Below are positions 35,848 through 45,232 of a DNA stretch of 64,000 bases, piece by piece. The notes under the pieces were generated by a model. It was not told the origin of the DNA and did not search any database. It saw only the letters and a program-made list of their open reading frames with translations. Position 1 is the stretch's first letter; every line of letters begins with the position of its first letter. This DNA comes from Pseudomonas cerasi. Lineage in GTDB: Bacteria > Pseudomonadota > Gammaproteobacteria > Pseudomonadales > Pseudomonadaceae. The translations under genes and the position numbers were made by a program. Location of the stretch: positions 496,001 to 560,000 of the forward strand of contig NZ_LT222319.1 of NCBI RefSeq assembly GCF_900074915.1, read 5' to 3'.

Positions 35848-36759
35848 CTAAAGCTCGATGCTCATGCCATCGAAGGCCACTTCGACGTTGCGACGAACCA
35901 GCTCCGCACGTTCCGGGGAGTCTTCGTCGAGAATCGGGTTGGTGTTGTTGATGTGGATAAGCACTTTGCGCTGCTCGGGAAAGCCTTCGAGGACTTCCAG
36001 CATGCCGCCGGGGCCGTTCTGTGCCAGATGGCCCATTTCCCGGCCGGTACGTGTGCCCACACCACGGCGCTGCATTTCGTCGTCGTCCCACATTGTGCCG
36101 TCGACCAGCAGGCAGTCGGCGTCACGCATTTTCTCGGCCAGTGCGTCATCGACCTTACCCAGGCCCGGGGCATAGAACAGCTTGCCGCCAGTGCGGGTGT
36201 CTTCGACCAGCAGGCCGATGTTGTCGCCCGGGTGCGGGTCGAAACGGTGTGGCGAGTAGGGCGGGGCGGCGCTGCGCAGCGGAAAGGGCGTGAAGCGCAG
36301 GTTCGGGCAGGCCGGAATCACAAAGCTGCCCTGTAATTCGATGCGATTCCAGGTCAGGCCGCCGTTCCAGTGCTTGAGCATTTCGAACAGCGGGAAGCCG
36401 GTGCTCAGGTCCTCATGGACCATGTCGGTACACCACACCTGATGCGGGCAGCCTTCACGCAGGCTGAGCAGACCGGTGGTGTGGTCGATCTGGCTGTCCA
36501 TCAACACGATCGCGCTGATGCCGGTGTCGCGCAATGCGCGCCCGGGCTGCATAGGCGCAAAGCCCTGCAATTGCGCGCGAATGTCCGGTGAGGCGTTGCA
36601 CAGCACCCAGTTGATACCGTCGTCGGACAGCGCAATGGACGACTGGGTCCGCGCATGGGCACGCAGGCTGCCGTCGCGAAAACCCGCGCAATTGACGCAA
36701 TTGCAGTTCCACTGGGGGAATCCACCGCCAGCAGCAGAACCTAGAATCTGGATGTACAT
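35848..36759 (-). CDS. pqqB: PQQ biosynthesis metallo-beta-lactamase-fold protein PqqB
   Basis: A 303-residue protein starting [20 protein letters not shown]. It has the metallo-beta-lactamase fold with an atypical metal site ([15 protein letters not shown]) and the C-terminal [20 protein letters not shown]. It hydroxylates the tyrosine-derived part of the crosslinked precursor. An in-frame upstream extension is not supported. It is preceded by a terminator-like hairpin that separates it from pqqA. Confidence 0.95.
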   Translation of the reverse strand: MYIQILGSAAGGGFPQWNCNCVNCAGFRDGSLRAHARTQSSIALSDDGINWVLCNASPDIRAQLQGFAPMQPGRALRDTGISAIVLMDSQIDHTTGLLSLREGCPHQVWCTDMVHEDLSTGFPLFEMLKHWNGGLTWNRIELQGSFVIPACPNLRFTPFPLRSAAPPYSPHRFDPHPGDNIGLLVEDTRTGGKLFYAPGLGKVDDALAEKMRDADCLLVDGTMWDDDEMQRRGVGTRTGREMGHLAQNGPGGMLEVLEGFPEQRKVLIHINNTNPILDEDSPERAELVRRNVEVAFDGMSIEL

Positions 36760-36803
36760 GACAGCTCCTGGGACACGCTCTGAAATAAAAAACAGCCACA
36801 ACC

Positions 36804-36832
36804 ATAAAAAAAGCCCCGGCGAACCGAGGCTT
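36804..36832 (-). terminator. Attenuator-like terminator between pqqA and pqqB
   Basis: On the reverse strand AAGCCTCGG-TTCG-CCGGGGCTT is followed by T5-7: a 9-bp stem with a T-run. Placed between the tiny pqqA and pqqB, it would make pqqA mRNA more abundant than the enzyme genes, as precursor-peptide stoichiometry requires. Confidence 0.85.
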
Positions 36833-36847
36833 CACAGCGCACTGAAA

Positions 36848-36922
36848 TCAACGGCTTGCGAAGTACATGGTGACTTCAAAACCGATACGCAGATCAGTGT
36901 AAGCAGGTTTAGTCCACGACAT
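36848..36922 (-). CDS. pqqA: PQQ precursor peptide PqqA
   Basis: A 24-residue peptide, [20 protein letters not shown] then FASR. Glu16 and Tyr20 in the E-x-x-x-Y motif are the two residues that become PQQ. A strong GAGGAG ribosome site precedes the ATG. It lies between pqqF and pqqB, in the usual place, and was identified directly on the reverse strand because it is too short for normal ORF cut-offs. Confidence 0.98.
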
Positions 36923-37057
36923 AAAAATCTCCTCGGATAAGTGCAGCGGTGGGTGACTACATCTTAGTGCATCGCTGGAGGCATACGTTCAGATGCTTAG
37001 GGAGCTATGTTACTCATTTTCACAATTCAGCAGGGCTAGAATCTGCATGAAAGACCG

Positions 37058-39346
37058 TTACCGTTCAGGTAAGGATTGCGGAACGGCCGCGCTGGCAGGG
37101 CGATTGGCCACGATCAGCCAGCCCCCTGTGGCGTTGATCAATTGATCCGCAGAGGCCAGCAACGAGTGTGTATCCAGATTTGACAGAGCGCGCTGCAAGG
37201 TCTGCGCATGGTCACCCCGGTGCCCGGCGAGGTGTGCCTGCCACTGCAGGTCGGCACGCTGTTGCTCCGGCAGGCTCGACGGCTCGAACTGCGCTGCAAG
37301 GGCTTTGGTCTGCTCAGGCAAATCTGCATCGCGGACCCACTGCGGCAATCCGCCGATAAAGGCCTCGATGTGCGCAAACAGTTGCTGGGCATTGCAGGTG
37401 GGTGATTGCACGCCGAACAGCAAACCGGTCCGTCCGTCGATCTGCCTGAGGCCACTGAACACCGCGTAACCCAATTGCAGTTCGACCCGCAGCCGCTGAT
37501 AGAACGGCGCTTGAGTCAGGTGCGCGAGCAGACGCCAGGCCGCTTCATCTTCGATGGAAGTCGTGGGCGCGGGGCAGAACACCAGCACGGCGTCTTCCGG
37601 GGAGGACGATGCTTCCGTCGCCCAGTGCTTGCCAGCGCGAATGGCTGGCAGATCGGGCGGGGAGGTTTGCCGAACGCCGGGTGCTGCATTCAACACCGCG
37701 TCCAGCATTGACTGGCTGGCCCGTTCAATACCGCTGGTGAAACTGATCCAGCGCGAAGCCGCCCATACGCCTGGCAGGTCGCTTATGCTCGCCTCCGACC
37801 CATTGCGCAAGAAGTGATCGGCAAGCTGCTTGAGCAACTGACGAATCGGGATCAACACCGGCTCGTCGTTTTCCTGTGCGTGGGTATCGGGGTGTTGCAA
37901 GCGCTGCAGGCTTTGTTTCAGGACCGCTGGCATCGGTTCGCGCAAACCGTTCAATTGAAGCTGCCAGTACGGACCGTACGCGGTGAAGGTCAGGGTTACT
38001 CCGGCCTGACGTGCGTCTTCGACCAGTGGCTTGAGCGCCGCATCGAGCATCCGCCAAAGAGCGGGCTGCGGGGATGGCAGTTGCCAGCGCAGGTACAGCG
38101 CGGCTTCAGCGGGGTCGTCCGCTGCCGTATGAAGAAACGGATTCGGCGCTGGCAGGCGCCAAGTGACCGGCTCTGGAACGAGGTTATCCACATCAGCGGT
38201 GAGCTTCGCCAGTAATGCACTTAACGTTTTTTGGCCTTGCTCGCTCAACTGCGCGGGCGTTTCGCGACAGTGATGGTTTGCCAGAGCCAATGCTCCGCAC
38301 GTCTGCAGACGGCGTCGTTCGAGGCGGTGGTATTCCTCGATTTGCGTTGGCCAGTGAGCTTTGAAAAAACCGAGCCAGCTGAAAAGCAGGCTACTGATAG
38401 CGGTCGCGTTCGCCGGGTCGCCTTTAAACTCGATATCCAGCAAAAGCTGCCCGCCGAACTGGTACAGCGGCGCGGCGTTCAATGAGGTGCAAAGGCCCCT
38501 GCGCACCAGCTCGGCGACCAGTCCGCCAGGCTGCGCGGCATTGAGCCAGTGACAGAAGAAGGCCACCGCTTCGTCAGTTTTGTCTGGCAAGTCCTCGAAG
38601 GCAAACAGCAGATGGTTTTGCTCGCCAGCCTGTCGAGGGCTGGCCATCAATGCTGGAGGCGGGTGCTGTGTGACCTTCATTCCGGTGGCGAAAACCGCGC
38701 CGTGGTTTATCGCCAGCGCCTGCAGTTCAGCCACCGGCAGCGGGCCACTCAGGCACAGGGTTATCTGCCCGGCCTGGTAGAAGCCTCGATAAAAGTCTTT
38801 CAACGCTTGCTGAAAAGCCGGGTTGGGCACTGACAGGCTGTAGCGATTGCCGGCGTGAAAGCCGCGCAGCGGATGCTGTGGGTTGATCGCTGTCAGCAGG
38901 CGCGCCTGATCGCCGGATGCGCTATCGCCGCGCCAGGCGATGAATTCGGCATGCAGCACTTCGCGTTCGCGTAATTGATCTGCGATGTCCATGCGCGATC
39001 GGGCAAGCATGTCGCATAGCCGCTCCAGCCCTTGGGCGAAGGCCGCTTGCGGCAATTCGAAGAAGAAGTCAGTGGTGCGCTCACGGGTGCTGGCATTGAC
39101 CTGCCCGCCATGACGCTGCACGAAGGTCATCAGGTTGTCCCCGGCCGGGAAGCGTTCGGTGCCGAGGAAAAACAGATGCTCCAGAAAATGCGCCAGCCCC
39201 GGCCACGCTTGTGGCGCATCGTGACTGCCGGCTGCCACGCGCAATGAGGCCGCACAGCGCTTGAGCCGTGGCTCGTGACACAGCACCACATTCAAGCCGT
39301 TGGCCAGCGTGAGGCGTTGAGTGTCGGCGGCGTGTGCGGCAGGCAT
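37058..39346 (-). CDS. pqqF: PqqF, M16-family zinc protease
   Basis: A 762-residue protein with the inverted zinc motif HFLEH (H53, E56, H57), flanked by WPGLAHFLEHLFFLGT, and the distal Glu in REREVLHAEF. It has two tandem M16 domains (an active N-terminal half and an inactive C-terminal half). It is believed to trim PqqA after crosslinking. It is the first gene of the cluster, 135 bp before pqqA. The gap upstream carries dispersed repeats. Confidence 0.94.
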   Translation of the reverse strand: MPAAHAADTQRLTLANGLNVVLCHEPRLKRCAASLRVAAGSHDAPQAWPGLAHFLEHLFFLGTERFPAGDNLMTFVQRHGGQVNASTRERTTDFFFELPQAAFAQGLERLCDMLARSRMDIADQLREREVLHAEFIAWRGDSASGDQARLLTAINPQHPLRGFHAGNRYSLSVPNPAFQQALKDFYRGFYQAGQITLCLSGPLPVAELQALAINHGAVFATGMKVTQHPPPALMASPRQAGEQNHLLFAFEDLPDKTDEAVAFFCHWLNAAQPGGLVAELVRRGLCTSLNAAPLYQFGGQLLLDIEFKGDPANATAISSLLFSWLGFFKAHWPTQIEEYHRLERRRLQTCGALALANHHCRETPAQLSEQGQKTLSALLAKLTADVDNLVPEPVTWRLPAPNPFLHTAADDPAEAALYLRWQLPSPQPALWRMLDAALKPLVEDARQAGVTLTFTAYGPYWQLQLNGLREPMPAVLKQSLQRLQHPDTHAQENDEPVLIPIRQLLKQLADHFLRNGSEASISDLPGVWAASRWISFTSGIERASQSMLDAVLNAAPGVRQTSPPDLPAIRAGKHWATEASSSPEDAVLVFCPAPTTSIEDEAAWRLLAHLTQAPFYQRLRVELQLGYAVFSGLRQIDGRTGLLFGVQSPTCNAQQLFAHIEAFIGGLPQWVRDADLPEQTKALAAQFEPSSLPEQQRADLQWQAHLAGHRGDHAQTLQRALSNLDTHSLLASADQLINATGGWLIVANRPASAAVPQSLPER

Positions 39347-39437
39347 GAAGGGCGTCCGGAAAGCTGTGCGAGGCGAGGCGTCATGCTAGCGGATTAACAG
39401 ACCCGTTCGCGAGCCTGCTGCTCAAAGCTGCGAAATA

Positions 39438-39497
39438 GAGGACGCAGAGCGTCCAGAACGGCATGCCAACGCAGAGCATTGGCACGATAGGCAACGA
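39438..39497. repeat. Dispersed intergenic repeat
   Basis: AGGACGCAGAGCGTCCAGAA and CAACGCAGAGCATTGGCACG match the 9690-9742 unit. The element sits between pqqF and the davA homologue. Confidence 0.65.
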
Positions 39498-39551
39498 GAA
39501 TGACGATAAGCAAACGCGCTATTTCCAGAGGCTGTACCGGCCTCTTCAGGA

Positions 39552-40346
39552 TCAAGTCAGCGACGTATAAAGCGCCGGGCGGCGATCCACGAAGTAGTCG
39601 TTCGCGGTTCGGGCCTGTGCCAGCAGTGACTTGTCCAGCGTGCCGACCAGCAATGCTTCGTCCTGACCCGCCAGCAACGGGCGGCTGCCGTCCGGCGCGC
39701 AGAGGCTGCTGAGCCCGCAGTAACGAATCGCGCCCTCGCTGCCGCAGTAGTTGGTGTACACCACGTAGCAGTGATTCTCGAAAGCCCGCGCCCGGACGGT
39801 CACGTCGCAGACGAAATCGTAAGGCAGCATGTTTGCGGTGGGGACCAGAATCAACTCGGCCCCCGCCAAGGCCAGCCGACGAGTGTTTTCGGGGAATTCC
39901 ACGTCGTAGCAAATCAACAGGCCCAGGCGCCAGCCATTCAATTCGACCACCGGGTAATGATCGTCGCCTGCAGCGAACATCGACCTGTCGAGCTCGCTGA
40001 ACAGGTGCGTCTTGCGATAGTTGCACAGGCGTTTGCCCTGGCTGTCGATCAACTGCACAGCGTTGTAGATCTGCCCATCGGCGGCGCGCTCCGGATAGCC
40101 GTAGAGGATCGCAATGCCACTAGCCTGTGCGATAGCGGCAATGCGCGTCGCTGCCGGACCGTCCTGCGCCTGTGCCAGCTCACCGACAGCTTGGGCGCCG
40201 ATGTTGTAGCCGCTGAGGAACATTTCCGGACAGATCAGCACCTGTGCCCCTTGTTCGGCGGCGGCCTGAGCCTGCTGTTCCAGGCGAGTCAGGTTGCCGC
40301 TGACATCCAGCGGCAATGGCGGGCATTGATACAGCGCAACGCGCAT
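39552..40346 (-). CDS. davA: 5-aminopentanamidase (delta-aminovaleramidase), nitrilase family
   Basis: A 264-residue carbon-nitrogen hydrolase with the catalytic triad Glu41 (CPEMFLSGYNIG), Lys112 (NYRKTHLF) and Cys146 (LLICYDVEFPEN). Its sequence and its position directly after the lysine monooxygenase gene (15-bp gap) match P. putida DavA. DavA hydrolyses 5-aminopentanamide to 5-aminovalerate in lysine catabolism. The DavD/DavT enzymes for the next steps are not in the window. Confidence 0.93.
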   Translation of the reverse strand: MRVALYQCPPLPLDVSGNLTRLEQQAQAAAEQGAQVLICPEMFLSGYNIGAQAVGELAQAQDGPAATRIAAIAQASGIAILYGYPERAADGQIYNAVQLIDSQGKRLCNYRKTHLFSELDRSMFAAGDDHYPVVELNGWRLGLLICYDVEFPENTRRLALAGAELILVPTANMLPYDFVCDVTVRARAFENHCYVVYTNYCGSEGAIRYCGLSSLCAPDGSRPLLAGQDEALLVGTLDKSLLAQARTANDYFVDRRPALYTSLT

Positions 40347-40361
40347 GGGGGTTTCCTTCTG

Positions 40362-42041
40362 TCAGTCGCCCAGTGCAATCGGGCCGATTTCGTGGAACAC
40401 ATCACCGGGGCCGGGGTTCTCGGCGTGAGTTTTGCCGCCAAAGTGGTTCATGATGCCCCACACAGCATTCAGCGAAGTCTGCACAGCGCCTTCGACCCAC
40501 GCCGGTGTCCAGGACACATCGTCGCCGGCGATGAACATGCCGCGCTGTTCGCTGGGCATGTCCTGCTGCATGAAGTGCGCGTACATGCGCTGGTTATAGC
40601 GGTAATGGCCCGGCAGCGCACCCTTGAAGGCACCCAGGAAGTGCGGATCGGCTTCCCATGACACGGTAATCGGATCACCGATGATCCGCGCTGCGATGTC
40701 CACTTTCGGGTAGATCTTCTTCAAGGCATCCAGCGCCAGCTTCACCCGCTTCTCGATGGGCTGCGGGAGCATCTTCAGTGCATCGCTCATCCACGAGTAG
40801 GACAGGCAGATCACGCCGGGCTTGTCGTCGCCGTTATCGAACAGGTAAGTGCCACGGGTCAGCCGGTCGGTGAGGGTCATGCTCATCAGGTCGCGGCCGG
40901 TTTCCGGGTCCTTGTCCTTCCAGAACGGGCGGTCGACCATCACGAACGTCTTTGACGACTGCATGTAGCGGGTGCGGTCCAGGGCCATCCACATTTTCTG
41001 CGAGAACAGCGACTCTTCGCACTCGATCTGCGTGGTCAGCAGCCAGCTCTGGCAGGTCGTCAACACGGCAGCGTATTGCCGGGTGTCGCCCCAATTATCG
41101 GTCACCGCAAAACTGCCATCCTCGGCGCGTGCGATGCGCTTCACGCCGGGACGTGGTGCGCCGCGGTGCAACGACGACAGGCTGGTGCCCTTGGGCCAGT
41201 GCGCGCAATGCTCGGGGACGTGGCTCCACAAGCCGACCGGCACTTGCTGCACGCCGCCGACGATCAGATGCTGGTGCTCATCGCAGTTGGTCATCACCAC
41301 ACGGAAGATTTCCAGCATCGAGTTGGGGAAGTCCGAATCCCAGCCGCCAGTGCCGAAGCCCACCTGGCCAAACACTTCGCGGTGAAAGAAAGACAGCTTG
41401 GCGAAGGCCTTGGAGGTCGCGACAAAGTCATAGAACGTGCGGTCGTCCCATAACGGCACCAGCTTGTTCCACAGCTCTTTGAGACGCGGCACATCGCGGT
41501 CACGGATCGCCTGCTGGATGTCACCGAATTGCGAGCCGCTTTCCAGTGCGTCGGCCCAGGCGTCGGCGACTTCCTGAAACAGTGCCGGCAGGTCCGAGAG
41601 CATTTGTGCGTAGTAGGTGGTGCCTTCCAGGTCGATAACGGTGCTGCCGGACGCCGCGGTCAGCGGGTTGGGGAACGGCCTGGACTCAAGGCCCAGCTTG
41701 TCGACGTAATGGAAGAACGCTGTCGAGGACACCGGAAAGCGCATGCCGCCCAGTTCGGCCACGATGCCTTTGGCGCCTTCGAACTCCTGCGAGCGCAGGC
41801 GGCCACCCATTTTCGAGGCTTCGTACACCACCGGTTTGAGGCCCATCTTCATCAATTCGTAGGCCGCCACCAGACCGGCTATCCCGGCACCGATAATTGC
41901 CACTTCAGCGCCTTGGTTCTCCACCGGAATGCTGCCCAGACCTTTCGGGTGCTCAATCCAGTCATCGAAGGCGAAGGGGAAGTCGGGGCCGAACATGGTG
42001 ATCGGCTTTTTGCCGTTGGCGGGGTGACGGTTGTTCTTCAT
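40362..42041 (-). CDS. davB: L-lysine 2-monooxygenase
   Basis: A 559-residue FAD-dependent amine oxidase/monooxygenase starting MKNNRHPANGKKPITMFGPD. The FAD-binding Rossmann motif is VAIIGAGIAGLVAAYEL and the GGR segment is MGGRLRSQEF. The C-terminal FAD contact lies in RGMFIAGDDVSWTPAWVEGA. The whole protein closely resembles P. putida DavB, which oxidatively decarboxylates lysine to 5-aminopentanamide. Related tryptophan 2-monooxygenases are the main alternative; the davA neighbour favours lysine. It heads the two-gene davBA operon. Confidence 0.94.
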   Translation of the reverse strand: MKNNRHPANGKKPITMFGPDFPFAFDDWIEHPKGLGSIPVENQGAEVAIIGAGIAGLVAAYELMKMGLKPVVYEASKMGGRLRSQEFEGAKGIVAELGGMRFPVSSTAFFHYVDKLGLESRPFPNPLTAASGSTVIDLEGTTYYAQMLSDLPALFQEVADAWADALESGSQFGDIQQAIRDRDVPRLKELWNKLVPLWDDRTFYDFVATSKAFAKLSFFHREVFGQVGFGTGGWDSDFPNSMLEIFRVVMTNCDEHQHLIVGGVQQVPVGLWSHVPEHCAHWPKGTSLSSLHRGAPRPGVKRIARAEDGSFAVTDNWGDTRQYAAVLTTCQSWLLTTQIECEESLFSQKMWMALDRTRYMQSSKTFVMVDRPFWKDKDPETGRDLMSMTLTDRLTRGTYLFDNGDDKPGVICLSYSWMSDALKMLPQPIEKRVKLALDALKKIYPKVDIAARIIGDPITVSWEADPHFLGAFKGALPGHYRYNQRMYAHFMQQDMPSEQRGMFIAGDDVSWTPAWVEGAVQTSLNAVWGIMNHFGGKTHAENPGPGDVFHEIGPIALGD

Positions 42042-42192
42042 GACGGACCTTGATGGGCAACGGCGAAAAACAACAGTCTAGAGAAGGGCGGACACGTTAA
42101 TAAGACGCAAAGTGTCGTCGATATGCTGTTTGTTTGGACTAAGTGACGAATTTTCTGGTCAGTTTGTATCACTGCTTGATAGAAGCGTGCAG

Positions 42193-42654
42193 TTACACCG
42201 GCTGGCCGCGGTCGATCTTGCTGCTGAGGATGATCGATGTCGTGGTCTTCTCGACACCATCCACGCTGCCGATCAGGTCCAGTAGCTGGTCCAGTTGCTC
42301 GGGAGAGTCCGTGCGCAGCCAGGCGACATAATCGAACTCGCCACTCACCGCACAGAGTTGCTGAACCTGCGCCATGGCACTCAGCCGCCGCAACACTTCC
42401 TTGCCCGAGCGAGGTTGCACGGTAATGCCGACATACGCCTGCAACCCGCCACTGACCACGCGCTGGCCAAGGCGCACGCCGTAACCGGTAATCACTTTGC
42501 TGCTTTCCAGGCGCGCCAGCCGCGAGGTCACGGTGGTACGCGCGATGCCCAGTTGCCGGGCGAGCATGGCGACGCTTTCGCGCGCATTGATTTGCAGCGC
42601 GGCAATCAGCTGGCGATCGATTTCATCCAGCACAGGCGGGCGGGTATCGGGCAC
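42193..42654 (-). CDS. Lrp/AsnC-family regulator
   Basis: A 153-residue protein. The N-terminal helix-turn-helix includes DEIDRQLIAALQINARESVA and LGIARTTVTSRLARLE, and the C-terminal RAM/AsnC effector domain ends TTSIILSSKIDRG. It lies directly upstream of davBA on the same strand (151-bp gap), so it may regulate lysine degradation. It follows the FUSC gene by 10 bp and could be co-transcribed with it. Confidence 0.92.
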   Translation of the reverse strand: MPDTRPPVLDEIDRQLIAALQINARESVAMLARQLGIARTTVTSRLARLESSKVITGYGVRLGQRVVSGGLQAYVGITVQPRSGKEVLRRLSAMAQVQQLCAVSGEFDYVAWLRTDSPEQLDQLLDLIGSVDGVEKTTTSIILSSKIDRGQPV

Positions 42655-42664
42655 GGGCGGTTCC

Positions 42665-43741
42665 TTAAAACTTCCAGCGTTTGGCGGTCTTGGCCAGACG
42701 TGCCTGCAGGCCGTCGAGGTTGAGCGCTAACTGCTGGGTCATCAAGTGGTAGCCCTTCAGCTCGGTAGGAATGACGGCTTTCACTGGTGGTGTTTCCGGC
42801 GTCTCCGGTGTTTCGGTCGTGCGTTCCAGACGCTCGGTGGCACCGGTTTGCAGGGCGCGCGCCATGCCGATCAATTGCCGGCGAATCTGGCGGTAGTCAG
42901 CGTCCAACGATACCTTGAGCGTCTCGTCGGCAAGCTGATTCAGGTTCGCCGGGCGAATATTGGCGAGAATCTCCAGGGTGCTCAGGCACATGCGGAAGTG
43001 GCCCTGAATGGCGTCCAGCTCGACCATGGACATCTTCACTTCCTTGGACACCGACGGCAGCAGCGAGCGCAATTGCAGCATCGTGCCGTTGAGCCTGGCG
43101 GTCAGTTTCAAATGCTCATCCGCCGTCACTGGCTGGCCTTGCACAATGCGCCCGTAGACCTTGGCGCAGTCACGCAAACCACTGGCCAGGTTGTAGCGCC
43201 AGGAAAACACCGCATACAGGGGCAGGGCGAAGGAGAACGCCAGGGCCAGCGCGATACCAATCAGAATATCGACGGTACGCCACAGCCCGTCACTGATCGG
43301 GTTGTAACCATGACCGGCGACGATGAACAGCGTGATCGCCGACAGCAGCGCGGTGTAACCCCCTTTGCCGATGGCGTGATAGGCGAAGAAACCGCACATC
43401 ATTGCGTAGGTCAGCAACGGCATTTCCAGATAGCCCTGCTGAACCACCACGATCAGACCGAGACCGGCACCGATCAGGGTTCCGTAGGCCCGTTCGACCG
43501 ACTTCTTGCCGATATTGCCGTGGTGCTGCAAACCGCCGATCACGATCAGCATGGTCACCGATGCCCACTCACCGTGAGGCAGGTTGAGGCCGGTGGTCAG
43601 CAGGATAGTCACCAGCAAGCCCACCGCAATCCGCGCCGCGTGGATCAGCCGCGCATGCCGATAACGGCGATACGGGTCCAGCAAAGGACGCAGAACAGGG
43701 CGAAGCCAGGAGGGTATGAAAGCAGAGCGCGAATTCGTCAT
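42665..43741 (-). CDS. FUSC-family membrane protein
   Basis: A 358-residue protein. Six or so hydrophobic segments in the first ~185 residues (LIHAARIAVGLLVTILLTTG, HGEWASVTMLIVIGG, TLIGAGLGLIVVV) match the FUSC/aromatic-acid exporter (YccS/AaeB) membrane domain. The cytoplasmic helical C-terminal part contains a Thr-Pro-Glu repeat (TETPETPETPPV). These proteins are thought to export aromatic or organic acids; the substrate is unknown. Confidence 0.8.
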   Translation of the reverse strand: MTNSRSAFIPSWLRPVLRPLLDPYRRYRHARLIHAARIAVGLLVTILLTTGLNLPHGEWASVTMLIVIGGLQHHGNIGKKSVERAYGTLIGAGLGLIVVVQQGYLEMPLLTYAMMCGFFAYHAIGKGGYTALLSAITLFIVAGHGYNPISDGLWRTVDILIGIALALAFSFALPLYAVFSWRYNLASGLRDCAKVYGRIVQGQPVTADEHLKLTARLNGTMLQLRSLLPSVSKEVKMSMVELDAIQGHFRMCLSTLEILANIRPANLNQLADETLKVSLDADYRQIRRQLIGMARALQTGATERLERTTETPETPETPPVKAVIPTELKGYHLMTQQLALNLDGLQARLAKTAKRWKF

Positions 43742-43996
43742 GCGTTAAGAGACCGCGAGGGTAGGGAAGAGATTCCCTGATTGGATGATGGCAGGCTTCA
43801 GTAAGCCACATTTTGATGGGGGATGGGTGGGGTATGTCGATGATCAGTGACGTGGCATTGCGCATTCTAGGTGTAGGAATGACGCGCTGAGGGCAGTAGT
43901 CACGATTTTTATGAGTAGTTAAGGTGTCACTTAGTGAGGCTTTATGAGGATTAACGTGCTCTTTCGTGAGCTGTTATTTTCGGGTCCACACTTCCC

Positions 43997-44209
43997 ATGT
44001 CCGTCGGCATCGAAGGGTCGCGGCTCAATCGAGGCAATCTGCTCAGTCAGCACGCTCACTTTGCCTTGAGCAAGGAACAAGCCGAGGCGGCGCTGGACGA
44101 GGTGGCCGGTTGGGAAGCCGAACTACATGATTACTACAGCCAGTTCCTGTCCGGTGCGGAACTGGATGCTGCAGTCGATGCGACCAGTGGCGCACGTCTG
44201 AAGCGCTAG
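43997..44209 (+). pseudogene. Small ORF resembling a HipA C-terminal end, probable gene remnant
   Basis: A 70-residue ORF (MSVGIEGSRLNRGNLLSQHA start). The segment GNLLSQHAHFALSKEQAEAA and the following WEAELHDYYSQF look like the C-terminal helices of HipA-type toxin kinases. The kinase core is missing, and an in-frame stop lies ten codons upstream (43967-43969). No ribosome site is evident. It is adjacent to a Fic-like fragment on the other strand, so this appears to be decayed toxin-system DNA. The HipA resemblance is from memory of the family and is moderate. Confidence 0.5.
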
Positions 44210-44233
44210 CAACTCCTTCTGCTGTGTAGGGTT

Positions 44234-44407
44234 CTACGGCAAGGGCCGATTGATCTGGTAACGAGTGCTGCGGCCTCCACCGGGCAGGTGAACCAGGCAG
44301 TTTTTGGCAAGCAGATCGCTTAAGTGGCGGGTAGCGGTGGCCTTCGAGACATTCGCCACTGCCTGATACTGCGCTGCGCTGCGAGGATGAGCCGATTGTG
44401 GTGATTA
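44234..44407 (-). pseudogene. C-terminal fragment of a Fic-family (winged-helix) protein
   Basis: On the reverse strand an open frame of about 57 codons, bounded upstream by an in-frame stop, encodes AQYQAVANVSKATATRHLSD and LLAKNCLVHLPGGGRSTRYQ followed by INRPLP and a TAG stop at 44234. This is the C-terminal winged-helix tail typical of DUF4172/Fic proteins. The Fic core is absent, so the gene is a remnant. Confidence 0.65.
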
Positions 44408-44477
44408 CTCGGCTCACCGTCCAGACGTGCTCATCGGCGTCTGGTTTCGATGTCAGGCAGTCAGGGAGGAAAAGCGG

Positions 44478-44981
44478 ATGGAATTTGATCTGCGTGTGTC
44501 GCAACACAGCGACCTGGAATCGTTACAACGCCTGTCGGCGCGGGCGCGTCACCGGTACAAAAGCATTCCTTCCTTGGCGCATGTCGCCGAAAACCCTCCG
44601 CTGGGCGCAGACAGGTTCGAAGCCTGCCGGGTGGTGGTGGCTGCCAACAGGCGCAGCGGTGACATCATCGGTTTTGCAGCCATGCGCTTGCTGGATGATT
44701 TCCTGTACCTGGACAACATCTCGGTCGAGCCTGGTGCATCCGGCAAGGGTGTCGGAAAAAGCCTGCAGGCGTCTGTCGAGGCGTACGCGCAGGTTTGCCA
44801 GCTGCACGCGATAAGCCTGACGACATTTCGCGAGCCGCGCTGGAACGGTCCATGGTTTCGGCAACATGGCTTCCACCCGATGCCAGCAGAGCGTATTGGC
44901 GATGGACTGAGAGGCGTCATGGACCGTCAGGCGCAGTCTTTCAACCCCGCGACACGCGAGACCTTGTGGCGTCTGCTGTAA
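44478..44981 (+). CDS. GNAT-family N-acetyltransferase
   Basis: A 167-residue protein with a GNAT fold. FLYLDNISVEPGASGKGVGK (motif A, acetyl-CoA pyrophosphate loop, about 84-103) is followed by VEAYAQVCQLHAISLTTF and the C-terminal NGPWFRQHGFHPM. The ATG at 44478 has GGGAGGAAAAG upstream. The substrate is unknown. Between it and the NRPS-like gene lie 251 bp with no recognised feature. Confidence 0.85.
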   Translation: MEFDLRVSQHSDLESLQRLSARARHRYKSIPSLAHVAENPPLGADRFEACRVVVAANRRSGDIIGFAAMRLLDDFLYLDNISVEPGASGKGVGKSLQASVEAYAQVCQLHAISLTTFREPRWNGPWFRQHGFHPMPAERIGDGLRGVMDRQAQSFNPATRETLWRLL

Positions 44982-45232
44982 CCCGCACAGCAATGTGGGC
45001 CATTCGCCACCTTCGTTTTGTTGTTCAAGATTCGTACAGCCAGCCTTTGCCATATTCGCCTTGCCAGCTTGTTCTCTTGCCTCGGTGAGAGCTGCAGTGC
45101 TCCAGCCAAAATGTATCAAAACGGACATATTCCGGACACGCAACGACCACAGAATTCGCGCCAATCGCTGACGGACCGGCTCATAACCAGAAATCTCAGG
45201 CACCTCCTTCAGACGAGCTAATACCTGCTGCC

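Noticed and set aside
44982..45232. Long reverse-strand frame extending through this gap (part of 44523-45380)
   Set aside because: It runs antisense through the GNAT gene and into the NRPS-like gene, with no family match. I see no independent evidence of a gene.
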